Shown: positions 24,307 to 32,488 of the stretch, in pieces
Layout of the letters: the number at the start of each line of letters is the position of its first letter
Numbering within the stretch: the stretch's first letter is position 1
From: Micrococcus sp.
GTDB taxonomy: Bacteria; Actinomycetota; Actinomycetes; Actinomycetales; Micrococcaceae
DNA: 44,959 nucleotides
Direction: 5' to 3'
Assembly (NCBI RefSeq): GCF_030523875.1
Contig: NZ_JAUNHR010000008.1
Location: 1 to 44,959 of the forward strand
Notes under the pieces: model-generated
What the model was told of the DNA's origin: nothing
What the model saw: the letters and a program-made list of their open reading frames with translations, nothing else
The model's database searches: none
Program-made: the position numbers and the translations under genes

Positions 24307-24888
24307 TCAGAGGCCGGACTCCAGCGCGGTCACGGCCGCGTCCAGCTCGTCCTGGTGGGCGCCGACGAGCCCGGCCGGGTCGGCGAGGCGGCCGTCGTCG
24401 TCGCGGGGGGCCTCCAGGATGGCGATGTGCACCATCGGCTCGACGACGTCCATCTTCAGCCGGGGCAGAACGTCCGCGAGGTGCTGCGCCGCCGTCTTCC
24501 CGCCGTAGCTGCCGTAGGAGACGATGACCGCGGGCTTGCCGTTCCACTCGCCCCACACGGTGTCCAGCGCGTTCTTCAGCACGCCCGGGACGCTCGCGTT
24601 GTACTCGGGGGTGACGATGACGAACCCCGCGAACGAGTCCACGCGCGCGGCCCAGGCCTTCGTGGACTCCAGCTCGTACGCGCCCTGCTTGGGCGGGCGG
24701 GGGTCGCTGAGGAAGGGCAGGTCGACCTCGCGGAGGTCGATGAGCTCCACCTCCGCGGTGAGGCGCTCGGCGACCGCCGCGCGCACGGCTTCGGCGAGGT
24801 CCCCGCCGACGCGGTGCGGGCGCGTGGCGCCGACGAGGACGCCGACCTGCTGCGGGGAGAGCTGGGCCTGCGGGGTGTCCTGGGTCAT
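24307..24888 (-). CDS. NADPH-dependent FMN reductase
   Basis: A 193-residue flavodoxin-fold protein. FMN phosphate-binding loop in VGVLVGATRPHRVGGDLAEA, and the signature TPEYNASVPGVLKNALD. YGSYGGKTAAQHL forms the third flavin contact. Likely a cytosolic flavin or quinone reductase. The ATG at 24888 has the ribosome site GAGAGGACC. Confidence 0.92.
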   Translation of the reverse strand: MTQDTPQAQLSPQQVGVLVGATRPHRVGGDLAEAVRAAVAERLTAEVELIDLREVDLPFLSDPRPPKQGAYELESTKAWAARVDSFAGFVIVTPEYNASVPGVLKNALDTVWGEWNGKPAVIVSYGSYGGKTAAQHLADVLPRLKMDVVEPMVHIAILEAPRDDDGRLADPAGLVGAHQDELDAAVTALESGL

Positions 24889-24988
24889 CGGGGTCCTCTC
24901 GGGGATCTGCTCGGACGGCGCCCACCGCGGGCGCGCCGTCCCAGGGTGCCGCACGGGACGGGCCCCGGTCCACCGTCGCCGCGGCGCC

Positions 24989-25900
24989 TCAGGCCCCGTC
25001 GCCCAGCAGACGGCCGACGACGTCGGCCACCTCCGCCCGGTCCGCGGCACCCAGACCGAGCAGCGGTCGGGGCAGGCACCCGGGCGCGGCGAGACCGAGG
25101 TGCTCGGCGGCCGCGGCCGTCACCCGGAGGCTCCCGTGCCGGGCGAACAGATCCCACAGCGGTGCCAGCCGCTCCGACTCGGCGAGGGCGTCCTCGTGCC
25201 GTCCCTCCCGCACGGCGTGCGTGATCCGCAGCGCGGGCTCGGGCAGGGTCCCGGCGATCACGGAGTACCAGGTGTCGCAGCCGGCGATCAGCCCCGCGGC
25301 GCCGCCCGCGTCCCCCGAGACGCCCACGCTCACGCGCGCCGGCACCGCGGCGCGGATCTCGGCGACCCGCGCCCGTGCCTCGGACGGGTCCGCGGACACG
25401 CCTGGGATCTTGAGGGAGACGACGTCGGGCAGCGCCGCCACGCGCCCGTACAGGGCGGTGCTGAACGTGAAGCGCGTGGTGGTCGGGTTGTCGTAGACGG
25501 TCACCGGCAGCTCCGTGGCGGCGGTGACGTCCGCGTAGAGGCCGGCGACGTCGTCGTCGGTGAGGGGCTGGTAGGACTGCGGCGCCAGGAGCAGCCCCCG
25601 CGCGCCGGCCGCCGCGGCGTCCTCGGCGAAGGCGAGGGCGTGCGCCGTGCGGAGCGCGCTGACCCCGGCGTGCACGGGGACGTCCCCGGCGGCGTCGACG
25701 GCGAGGCGCACCACCCGCTGTCGCTCCGCGCGGTCCAGGTAGGCGCCGGCGCCGGTGGAGCCGAGGACGGTGATCGCGTCGACGCCGGCGGCGGCGAGGC
25801 GCCGGATGATCCGGACGAGGGCGGCCTCGTCCAGGCGGTCGTCCCGCAGGGGAGCGAGGGGGAAGGCGTTGAGGGCCGCGCGTGCGGGGGCTGGGAGCAT
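24989..25900 (-). CDS. DapA/NAL-superfamily aldolase/lyase
   Basis: A 303-residue class I aldolase-type TIM barrel. The Schiff-base lysine is in VSLKIPG and the conserved tyrosine in TVYDNPTTT; VLGSTGAGAYLDRAER replaces the usual GTTGE loop. Because housekeeping DapA has GTTGE and a characteristic RxN arginine that I do not see, this is more likely a catabolic lyase (sugar acid, N-acetylneuraminate-like or pyruvate aldolase). It is divergent, 60 bp away, from the NTF2-permease-cyclase operon, suggesting a shared pathway. Confidence 0.75.
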   Translation of the reverse strand: MLPAPARAALNAFPLAPLRDDRLDEAALVRIIRRLAAAGVDAITVLGSTGAGAYLDRAERQRVVRLAVDAAGDVPVHAGVSALRTAHALAFAEDAAAAGARGLLLAPQSYQPLTDDDVAGLYADVTAATELPVTVYDNPTTTRFTFSTALYGRVAALPDVVSLKIPGVSADPSEARARVAEIRAAVPARVSVGVSGDAGGAAGLIAGCDTWYSVIAGTLPEPALRITHAVREGRHEDALAESERLAPLWDLFARHGSLRVTAAAAEHLGLAAPGCLPRPLLGLGAADRAEVADVVGRLLGDGA

Positions 25901-25960
25901 GGGGGCAGGGTAGCGGGGGCGGGTCGGATCGTTGACGGACGCAGGCGGAAGGGGTGGACT

Positions 25961-26422
25961 GTGCCCCACATCCCCGTGTGCCCAGGAGGCCCCCTGTCAG
26001 ATCAGCTCCAGCAGGAGATCACGGACGCCGCGGCGGCGATCGTGGACGCGTTCCGGTCCAACGACGAGGAACGGTACTTCTCCGGGTTCGCCCCGGAGTG
26101 CAGCTTCGCCTTCCACACGGACCGGGAGGTGCTGCTCGGCCGGGATGCCTGGCGTTCGGCGTGGCGGGAGCTGCACGAGTCGGGCTGGCGCGTCGTCGAC
26201 TGCCACTCCCTCACCACCCACGTGCAGCCGATCGGCCGGGACGGCGGGGTCTTCCTGCACGAGCTGGAGACCACCGCCGAGCAGGACGGTCGCTGTGAGA
26301 CGTACCGCGAGCGCGAGACGATCGTCTTCGAGCGCCGGGACGGACGCCTGAGCGCCGTGCACGAGCACCTCTCTCCGGTGCCCGCCGAGGCCGAGGCGAC
26401 CAACGAGGAGGCCGTCCGATGA
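25961..26422 (+). CDS. NTF2/SnoaL-like protein
   Basis: A 153-residue protein of the DUF4440/SnoaL-like fold: ITDAAAAIVDAFRSNDEERY (helix 1), FAPECSFAFHTDREVLLGRD, TTHVQPIGRDGGVFLHELET and ERETIVFERRDGRLSAVHEH. Such proteins serve as small isomerases, dehydratases or binding proteins. GTG at 25961 with GGAAGGGG upstream is the likely start. ATGA overlap with the permease gene. Its function within the cluster is unknown. Confidence 0.7.
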   Translation: MPHIPVCPGGPLSDQLQQEITDAAAAIVDAFRSNDEERYFSGFAPECSFAFHTDREVLLGRDAWRSAWRELHESGWRVVDCHSLTTHVQPIGRDGGVFLHELETTAEQDGRCETYRERETIVFERRDGRLSAVHEHLSPVPAEAEATNEEAVR

Positions 26423-27807
26423 GCAGCGCCGCAGGCGCGACCGGCGCCGTCCCCTCGGCCGACGCGATGGCCGACCCGCCCGTGCGGGGCACCCTGGGCG
26501 GTCTGCGCATCGGACTGATCTGGCTGGCGGCCAACCTGGTGGTCACCACCCTGCTGACCGGCACGCTCTTCGTGCCGGGGGTGCCGTTCGCCGAGGCCCT
26601 GGGGTGGATCGTCCTCGGCACGATCCTGGGTGCGATCGTCCTCACCCTGGTGGCGGTCATGGGCGTCCGCACCGGGCTGCCCACCATGGCCCTGACCCGC
26701 GGGTCCTTCGGCCTGCGCGGCTCGATCGTCCCCGCCGTGGCCAACGTAGTCATCCTGATGGGGTGGTCCTGGGTGCAGGCCATGCTGGCCGGCATCTCCC
26801 TGAACGCGCTCGTGGAGCAGTGGACCGGGTTCTCCAACCCGGCGCTCTTCTCCGCGCTCTGCCAGGCGCTGGTAGTGGGTCTCGCGATCTTCGGGCATGA
26901 GGGGATCGCGAAGGTGGAGCCGCTGTTCGCCGTGGTCATCCTCGGGATCATGGCGTGGATCTTCATCACCGCCTTCGGCTCCCACGCGCCCGCAGAGTAC
27001 GTGGCCATCCCCGCCGACCCGGCCGGGTACGACGGCATCACCGTGTTCGACATCGTCTTCGCCACGGCCATCTCCTGGACCGTGCTCTCCGCCGATCTGA
27101 CACGGTCCGCCCGCACCCAGGCCGGTGGCGCGGTCGGCGCCGGAGTGGGCTACACGGTGTCCACCGTCGTCTCGATGACCCTCGGCCTGACGGCGGCGTC
27201 GTTCGTCCTCCTCGAGGGCGGCGAGGTGCTGCCCTTCGACCCGACCCTGCTCATCGGCTCGTTCGGGGCGCCGGTGGCGATCGCCATGTTCCTCTCGGTG
27301 ATGGCCACCAACACCATGGTCATGTACGGGATGACGGAGTCCGTGCGCCACGCGCTGCCGCGCACCCGGCCGCTGCCGTTCGTGCCGACCGCGCTGGTCC
27401 TGGGCGCGGTGGGCGTGATCGGCGCGACCTGGCTGGGCCTGCTGGAGCGGTTCACCGCCTTCCTCTCCCTGATCGGGGCCCTCTTCATCCCCGTGTTCGC
27501 CGTGATGATCGTGGACTACTACGTGGCGCGCCGGCGGGTCTACCGGGCGGACATCCTGCGACACTCCGGGGGCGCCTACTGGTTCCGCGGCGGGTGGAAC
27601 CTCGGGGCGCTGCTGGTCTGGATCCTGGGTGCGGTGGCCTACCTGCTGTTCTACTTCGTGATCTCGACCCCGGCGGGCGCGGCCCTGCCGACGTTCGCCG
27701 TGGCCGCGCTCCTGTACTGGGCGTGGACGCGGGTCGCCGGCATCCGGGAGGCCCCGGACGTGCGTTCGCTGCACCTGGCGGACGCGGTGGAGCACGAGCG
27801 TGCGTGA
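26419..27807 (+). CDS. NCS1-family nucleobase:cation symporter (CodB-like)
   Basis: A 462-residue transporter with about twelve helices. Seen: GVRTGLPTMALTRGSFG (helix 1/3 region typical of CodB/PurP-like permeases), NVVILMGWSWVQAMLAGISL, FATAISWTVLSADLTRSART and VMIVDYYVARRRVY. The family imports cytosine, purines, hydantoins, thiamine precursors and related heterocycles. It is coupled to both neighbours (ATGA and an 8-nt overlap), so it probably brings in the substrate of the cyclase/lyase pair. Confidence 0.85.
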   Translation: MSSAAGATGAVPSADAMADPPVRGTLGGLRIGLIWLAANLVVTTLLTGTLFVPGVPFAEALGWIVLGTILGAIVLTLVAVMGVRTGLPTMALTRGSFGLRGSIVPAVANVVILMGWSWVQAMLAGISLNALVEQWTGFSNPALFSALCQALVVGLAIFGHEGIAKVEPLFAVVILGIMAWIFITAFGSHAPAEYVAIPADPAGYDGITVFDIVFATAISWTVLSADLTRSARTQAGGAVGAGVGYTVSTVVSMTLGLTAASFVLLEGGEVLPFDPTLLIGSFGAPVAIAMFLSVMATNTMVMYGMTESVRHALPRTRPLPFVPTALVLGAVGVIGATWLGLLERFTAFLSLIGALFIPVFAVMIVDYYVARRRVYRADILRHSGGAYWFRGGWNLGALLVWILGAVAYLLFYFVISTPAGAALPTFAVAALLYWAWTRVAGIREAPDVRSLHLADAVEHERA

Positions 27808-28489
27808 GGAGGGCGCGCGGCGGGTGGACCTCAGCCACCGGCTGGCCACCGGCGGGACGGTGTTCCCAGGGGACCCGGAGATCCTGCTCGAGACGGCCGC
27901 GCAGATCGAGGTCGAGGGGTTCGCCGTCACCGCCGTCGCGATGGGGTCCCATTCGGGCACGCACGTGGACGCGCCCAGGCACACGGTCGCCGACGGACGG
28001 ACGATGGACGACGTCGACGTGGCCCGCCTGATCGGCCGGGCGCACCTGCTGCGCGTGCCGGATGCGGCCCCCCGGGAGCGGATCGGCCCGGCGCGGCTGG
28101 CGGGCCAGCTGGCGGCCTTGCCCGACGGCGCCCGGATCGTCCTCCTCGTCACCGGCTGGGACCGGTTCTGGGGCGAGGACGCCTATCTCGAGCACCCGTT
28201 CCTCGATGGCGCCGTGGGGGAGCACCTGCGGGACCGCGGGGTGGACGTGCTGGGCGTGGACACCCTCAGCCCGGACGAGACCGCCCCCGACGGGTCCGCG
28301 CCGCTGCCGGTGCACGAGGCGCTGCTCGGGGCCGACCGGCTGATCATCGAGAACCTCCGTGGCCTCGCCGCCCTGCCGGCGTCGGTCACGAGCCTGGAGT
28401 TCACCGCCCTGCCGCTCCCGCTCGCCGGCGCGGACGGTGCGCCGGTGCGGGCGATCGCCACGATCCCCGCGGAGGCGTTGGCGGACTGA
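27800..28489 (+). CDS. cyclase-family metal-dependent hydrolase (KynB/isatin-hydrolase-like)
   Basis: A 229-residue protein of the 'putative cyclase' family. The metal-binding signature HSGTHVDAPRH is complete, followed by LLVTGWDRFWG and LGVDTLSPDE and an N-terminal DLSHRL. Members hydrolyse amide or lactam bonds (kynurenine formamidase, isatin hydrolase). GTG start at 27800 overlaps the permease stop by 8 nt. Together with an NCS1 permease this suggests ring opening of an imported heterocycle (inference). Confidence 0.85.
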   Translation: MREEGARRVDLSHRLATGGTVFPGDPEILLETAAQIEVEGFAVTAVAMGSHSGTHVDAPRHTVADGRTMDDVDVARLIGRAHLLRVPDAAPRERIGPARLAGQLAALPDGARIVLLVTGWDRFWGEDAYLEHPFLDGAVGEHLRDRGVDVLGVDTLSPDETAPDGSAPLPVHEALLGADRLIIENLRGLAALPASVTSLEFTALPLPLAGADGAPVRAIATIPAEALAD

Positions 28490-28501
28490 GCCGGTCCCTG
28501 A

Positions 28502-29455
28502 CTAGGAGCGACTGGTGCTCGAGGGCTTGCGCGACGACGAGCTCGCCTCGGACACGGCTGTCGGGGTCGGAGGCTGGTCGGGATGGGCGCCGTCGGCGGC
28601 CGCCCGCTCCGCCGCCCAGGCGGCCTTCTGCCGTTCCGAGCGCCGATGGTTGCGCACCGCGACGACGCCGAGCACCAGGCCGAGGAGCACGGGCTTCCAG
28701 ACCTCGTCGTACTCCAGCACCGTCCGCAGCCAGCCGGGCAGCGGGGGGACGTCGATCTCCCACGCGGGGAGCCGGGGCACCGGCAGGTGGATCTGCGGCA
28801 TGGTCGGCACGGGCAGGTGGATCCGGGGGAGGCGGAACTCCGGCAGGTTCACCTGCCAGTCCGGCAGCAGCTTCGCCAGGAGGGGGAAGAGCACCAGGAC
28901 GAGGATGGCCCCGCCTGCCTTCCCGAGTCCGCCCATCAGCGGATAGAAGATCCGCTTCACGCTGCTGGACTCCATGGCGGCCTGCCGGCGGGCGCCCCGC
29001 GAACCGGGCGGCGGGTCGAACTCCACCACGGACGATCCCTCGCGGAACTGCACGGAGAGGATGTCGCCCAGGGCGTTCGACTGGACCCTCAGGCGCCGCA
29101 GGCTCGATGCGGGGTGCGACTCCAGCGTGGAGAAGCCGTCCTCTTCCGTCTTCGGGTTCTTCAATCGGACCTCTCCCACGCCGGTGCGCGGGTAGCGGCC
29201 GGTGACCTCGCCGTCGATGCGCACCTGCAGCCGCAGCGGCGGGTTCTTCACTCGGGCCCGCACGCGGTCACGGAGCGGAGCGTCCAGGGGAGGCCGCTCG
29301 CCGGCGCGTGCAGGGGCCGACTCGGCGGACCCGTCGACGGCGTCGTCCGCCTCCGGCTGCGGCCAGCCCGGGTCGCCGGCGAGGAACTCGGCGTCGAACC
29401 CCTGCCGCAGCTCGAGCCGGCCGTGCTGTGGGTGGTCGAGGGTCCAGATCTCCAC
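28502..29455 (-). CDS. hypothetical protein with two membrane helices and a Pro-rich repeat
   Basis: A 317-residue protein. The N-terminal ~165 residues are soluble and charged. TM1 lies near 170-195 (GGAILVLVLFPLLAKLL) and TM2 near 255-272 (KPVLLGLVLGVVAV). Between them lies a short proline-phased repeat: LPEFRLPRIHLPVP, MPQIHLPVP, LPAWEIDVPPLP. The tail is basic then Ser-rich. No family recognised. GTG start; 3 nt separate it from the stop of the upstream gene, so the two form an operon. Confidence 0.7.
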   Translation of the reverse strand: MEIWTLDHPQHGRLELRQGFDAEFLAGDPGWPQPEADDAVDGSAESAPARAGERPPLDAPLRDRVRARVKNPPLRLQVRIDGEVTGRYPRTGVGEVRLKNPKTEEDGFSTLESHPASSLRRLRVQSNALGDILSVQFREGSSVVEFDPPPGSRGARRQAAMESSSVKRIFYPLMGGLGKAGGAILVLVLFPLLAKLLPDWQVNLPEFRLPRIHLPVPTMPQIHLPVPRLPAWEIDVPPLPGWLRTVLEYDEVWKPVLLGLVLGVVAVRNHRRSERQKAAWAAERAAADGAHPDQPPTPTAVSEASSSSRKPSSTSRS

Positions 29456-29458
29456 GGC

Positions 29459-29851
29459 TCAGCGCCTCCGCCGGAGTCGGCCGCCGAGCGCGCCGCCGAG
29501 GCGGCTCAGTGCCAGCACGCCGAGCGCGTAGATCCACGTGCCGTCGCTGGTGTACATGGCCAGTCCGAGCAGGGCGAGGATCGCCGTGAGCACGGGGAAC
29601 GCCCACGTGCTGCGGAAGACGACGCCGTCGATCGCCCCGAGCGTCAGCGCGCCCGCGGTCAGCAGGCCGAGCAGGGCCGTTGTGGCTGTCTCGGCCGGCA
29701 GTACGGCGCCGAGGGCGAACGGGGCCGCCAGGTAGGCGGCCGCAGCGAGGGCGTAGGGCCACGCCTGCGCAGCGGTGCGGTCCGGCGGACCACTCGCGGC
29801 GGAGCCGGGCCTCGGCTCCGTGGGGGCCGGTGCGGGGGTGGTCTCGGTCAT
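29459..29851 (-). CDS. small hypothetical membrane protein
   Basis: A 130-residue protein: Pro/Ala-rich cytosolic N terminus (about 1-28), four hydrophobic helices (about 32-122) and a basic end (GGRLRRRR). First gene of a two-gene unit with the gene ending at 28502. No family recognised. About 116 bp upstream, to 29968, hold no gene; CCGAGGACCCTCGG there is a short palindrome. Confidence 0.7.
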   Translation of the reverse strand: MTETTPAPAPTEPRPGSAASGPPDRTAAQAWPYALAAAAYLAAPFALGAVLPAETATTALLGLLTAGALTLGAIDGVVFRSTWAFPVLTAILALLGLAMYTSDGTWIYALGVLALSRLGGALGGRLRRRR

Positions 29852-29967
29852 GAGGGGAGGCTAGATGCTGCACAGGGAAGCCGAGGACCCTCGGAAGTTG
29901 GGGTCTGCGCAGGCCGATCAGCGACTTTCGGTGGAGGCGGGGCTGGCAAGCCGTCAGCCTCGAAACG

Positions 29968-30567
29968 CTAGCGGCCGGGCGCCCCCTGCCGCAGGGCCTG
30001 CCCCGCCACGATCAGCAGCATCGCCGCGCCGGCCGCCGCGGCCCCGGCCGGTCCCGCGGCGGGCGCGCCGAGCATCGCCGCCAGGGCGCCGACCAGGCCC
30101 AGGACCAGCATCGACCCGCCGATCCACCGGAACACCGGCGCGCCGAACGCGCGCGCGAACGGCAGGAAGTGCGCGCCCACCACGGCCGCCCCCAGGGCGA
30201 TCTGCGCCGTCGGCGCGTCTGCGGCCCGGGCCACCAGACGGGTCACCGGGAACAGCAGCAGCATCACGACGACGGCGGCCCCGTACACCCGCAGCGCCCC
30301 GGGCGCCGGGGGCGGCAGGGCGGGCAGGGTCCGGCGGCGGAGCAGGACCGCCGCGAGGGCGAAGGCGGCGAGGGCGACCGCCGCACTGCGGAGCATGCTC
30401 TGAGCGTCGCCGGGCAGCCCGGCGATCCCGGCGAGCAGGAAGGCCGTGCCGCCGACCACCCCGATCAGCCCGCCGAAGACCACCGGATGACCCGCCCGGC
30501 TGATCCCGCGGACGCGCTGGCCGTCCACGATCTGCCTGTGAGCGTTGCCTGTGTGCACCTGAGTCAT
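29968..30567 (-). CDS. hypothetical membrane protein, about five helices
   Basis: A 199-residue protein starting at ATG 30567 with a strong ribosome site, AGGAGGGGAACG. A short polar N terminus (RQIVDGQRVRGISRAGHP) is followed by six hydrophobic segments (FGGLIGVVGGTAFLLAGI ... AAMLLIVAGQAL). No family identified; resembles DUF308/DUF7010-like small permease-like proteins only in general shape. Divergent from the P-loop kinase gene by 59 bp. Confidence 0.75.
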   Translation of the reverse strand: MTQVHTGNAHRQIVDGQRVRGISRAGHPVVFGGLIGVVGGTAFLLAGIAGLPGDAQSMLRSAAVALAAFALAAVLLRRRTLPALPPPAPGALRVYGAAVVVMLLLFPVTRLVARAADAPTAQIALGAAVVGAHFLPFARAFGAPVFRWIGGSMLVLGLVGALAAMLGAPAAGPAGAAAAGAAMLLIVAGQALRQGAPGR

Positions 30568-30626
30568 CGTTCCCCTCCTGCTGTGTGCGACCGGGGCCAT
30601 CGTGTCACGGCCGTTAGCCTCCTCCC

Positions 30627-31196
30627 ATGCCCTCCGCCTCGATCGACCACGTGCGGCAGGCCCGTTGCGTCCTGTTCCACGGGGTCACGGGGGCCGGGAA
30701 GTCCACCGCGGCCGTGCGGCTCGGCGCTGTGCTCGGCCTGCCGGTCACCCTCGTGGACGAGGAGTTCGGCTGGCTGCCGGGCTGGGTCCCGCGGCCGGAG
30801 GCCGAGCAGACCGCCCTGGCGGACTCGGTCACGGCGGGGGAGGCCTGGGTGCTGGACTCCGCCTACGGCTTCTACCGGCCGATGGTCATGGAGCGGGCCG
30901 ACGTCGTCATCGCCCTGGACTACTCGCGGGCCCGGACCTTCACGCGCCTGGTGCGGCGCACGATCCGCCGGGTGGTGGGGCAGGGGGAGATGTGCAACGG
31001 CAACCGCGAGTCCTGGCGTCGGGTGCTCGGGGAGGAGTCGATCCTGCGCTGGCACGCCGCCACGTTCGACCGCAAGCGGGCATGGGCCCGGGAGCGGGAG
31101 GCCGCGGCGGAGGGGGCGCCGGTGCTGCGCCTGAGCACGCCGCGGCAGTGGGAGCGGGTGCTGGCCCGGCTGGAGGGCAGGCGGCAGGCTCCCTGA
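30627..31196 (+). CDS. P-loop nucleoside/adenylate-kinase-like protein (FlaR/topology-modulation type)
   Basis: A 189-residue P-loop protein: Walker A GVTGAGKST (about 19-27), TLVDEEFGWLPGWVPRP, VLDSAYGFYRPMVMERADVV holding the Walker B-like LDS/ALD, and the lid region RLVRRTIRRVVGQGEMCNGN. This pattern is that of the small ATPases annotated as adenylate kinase-like or topology modulation proteins. The true substrate is not known. Confidence 0.8.
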   Translation: MPSASIDHVRQARCVLFHGVTGAGKSTAAVRLGAVLGLPVTLVDEEFGWLPGWVPRPEAEQTALADSVTAGEAWVLDSAYGFYRPMVMERADVVIALDYSRARTFTRLVRRTIRRVVGQGEMCNGNRESWRRVLGEESILRWHAATFDRKRAWAREREAAAEGAPVLRLSTPRQWERVLARLEGRRQAP

Positions 31197-31226
31197 AGCA
31201 CGCTGCTCCTCCGGACCTCACGTCGT

Positions 31227-31261
31227 GCTCAGGACCGCGTCCTCAGGACACGGTCCTGAGC
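31227..31261 (+). terminator. hairpin terminator after the P-loop gene
   Basis: Stem of 16 nt per arm (31227-31242 with 31246-31261) with one mismatch and a TCA loop; arms begin GCTCAGGACCG. It starts about 30 nt after the stop codon. Confidence 0.75.
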
Positions 31262-31320
31262 AGAAGGGGAGGTCCTGCGGCCGCCTCGCCCTTCGTCCCG
31301 CGCTCTGACAGGGTGGTGCC

Positions 31321-31761
31321 ATGGACGGGATGGAGCGGGAGAAGGTCTGGCACGTGCGGATCGCCGTCGCGGCGGCGCTCGTGGGATGCGCCGGCGTCGT
31401 GTCCGGACTGCGGCACGAGCTGGGGCTGGGATGGGCGGTCGGGCTGCTGACGGCGTGCCTCCTGGGCGTGGTCCTCGCCCTGCGCGACGTGCACCACCGG
31501 GTGGACCAGGAGGAGGCGGGGCGTCAGGTGTTCTACGCCGGCCGGGGGAGTACGGCGTGGTTCGCGGTGGTGATGGTGGGGGTCGCGATCGTGCCGGGCA
31601 TGGTGATCCCCCTGCTCGCGGACGGGGCCGCCACGGCGCTGGCTGTGGGACTCTTCGCCGCCGTGCTGACCGCGGCGGCACACGGCGTGCTCGCGGCCAC
31701 CACCACCGGGGAGCCGCAGCCCGAGCCGGTCCCGGTGCCGTTGCGCCGCGAGGACGGCTGA
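31321..31761 (+). CDS. hypothetical membrane protein
   Basis: A 146-residue protein with about four hydrophobic helices (17-30, 38-55, 78-98, 102-125), separated by a polar loop DVHHRVDQEEAGRQVFYAG, and a Pro/Glu-rich C terminus. No family recognised. The stop codon directly abuts a 71-nt palindromic element. Confidence 0.7.
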   Translation: MDGMEREKVWHVRIAVAAALVGCAGVVSGLRHELGLGWAVGLLTACLLGVVLALRDVHHRVDQEEAGRQVFYAGRGSTAWFAVVMVGVAIVPGMVIPLLADGAATALAVGLFAAVLTAAAHGVLAATTTGEPQPEPVPVPLRREDG

Positions 31762-31832
31762 GAATCCGCTGCGGAAGTGACCCTTCTGAGGGCGGTGGCG
31801 GTCGCCAGAAGGGTCAGTTCCGCAGTGGATTC
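31762..31832. repeat. 71-nt palindromic element, copy A
   Basis: Arms of 27 nt (31762-31788 and 31806-31832) pair with two mismatches around a 17-nt loop. Arms begin GAATCCGCTGCGGAAGTGAC. It starts immediately after the TGA of the upstream gene and resembles copies at 32418, 39457 and 43101, all 71 nt long. Confidence 0.9.
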
Positions 31833-31901
31833 GGCGACGCCGGAGCACTCAGGAGCACGTCGGGCGCCGGGCGTCGGACGCTCCCGTGGCACCATCGGCT
31901 C

Positions 31902-32417
31902 ATGCCCGAGCGCCCCGCCCCCACGCCGCCCGCCGCCACACCCGGCCCCGCCCCTGCCGTCCATGCCGCGGGCTTCGACGAGCTCGACCGGACGACGGCC
32001 TACCGCCTCTGGCAGCTGCGGTCGCTGGTGTTCGTCGTCGAGCAGGACTGCCCCTACCTGGACCTGGACGGCCGCGACCTCGAGCCGGCCACCGTCCACC
32101 TGTGGGTCGAGGACGAGGCGGGCACGCCCGTCGCCACGCTGCGGTTGCTGGATGACGGCGACGTCGCCCGGATCGGCCGCGTCGTCACCCACCCCGACGC
32201 GCGGGGCCGCGCCCTGGCCGGCGCGCTGCTGGACGAGGCGATCGCCCGGATCGGCGGGCGGGACAGCGTGCTCGACGCCCAGGCCCACCTGGCGCACTGG
32301 TACGCCCGCTGGGGCTACGCGCCGGACGGGCCGGAGTTCCTCGAGGACGGGATCCCGCACGTGCCGATGCGGCGGGCGGGAACGGGTGCGACGGACGGGC
32401 GTCGCGCGCACACCTGA
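31902..32417 (+). CDS. ElaA-like GNAT N-acetyltransferase
   Basis: A 171-residue single GNAT domain. N-terminal Pro/Ala-rich leader to about residue 22; then TTAYRLWQLRSLVFVVEQDC (ElaA-type alpha1 with the VFVVEQ signature), WVEDEAGTPVATLRLLDDG, and acetyl-CoA motif A IGRVVTHPDARGRALAGALL. The C-terminal HLAHWYARWGYAPDGPEFLE is family-typical. Its TGA touches the next palindromic element. Confidence 0.88.
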   Translation: MPERPAPTPPAATPGPAPAVHAAGFDELDRTTAYRLWQLRSLVFVVEQDCPYLDLDGRDLEPATVHLWVEDEAGTPVATLRLLDDGDVARIGRVVTHPDARGRALAGALLDEAIARIGGRDSVLDAQAHLAHWYARWGYAPDGPEFLEDGIPHVPMRRAGTGATDGRRAHT

Positions 32418-32488
32418 GAATCGACTGCGGAAGTGACCCTTCTGGGGGTGTCAGCGGGCGTCAGAGGGGTCACTTCTGCAGTCGATTC
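32418..32488. repeat. 71-nt palindromic element, copy B
   Basis: Arms 32418-32444 and 32462-32488 pair with two mismatches. It lies between convergent genes: it abuts the plus-strand GNAT stop and, on the minus strand, contributes the last codons (NRLQK) and the TGA stop of the gene ending at 32470. It may also act as a bidirectional terminator. Confidence 0.9.

Noticed and set aside
31762-31832. 71-nt element as a tRNA or structured small RNA gene
   Set aside because: It is a single long hairpin without cloverleaf, anticodon stem or CCA-like end, and occurs in several copies at gene ends.
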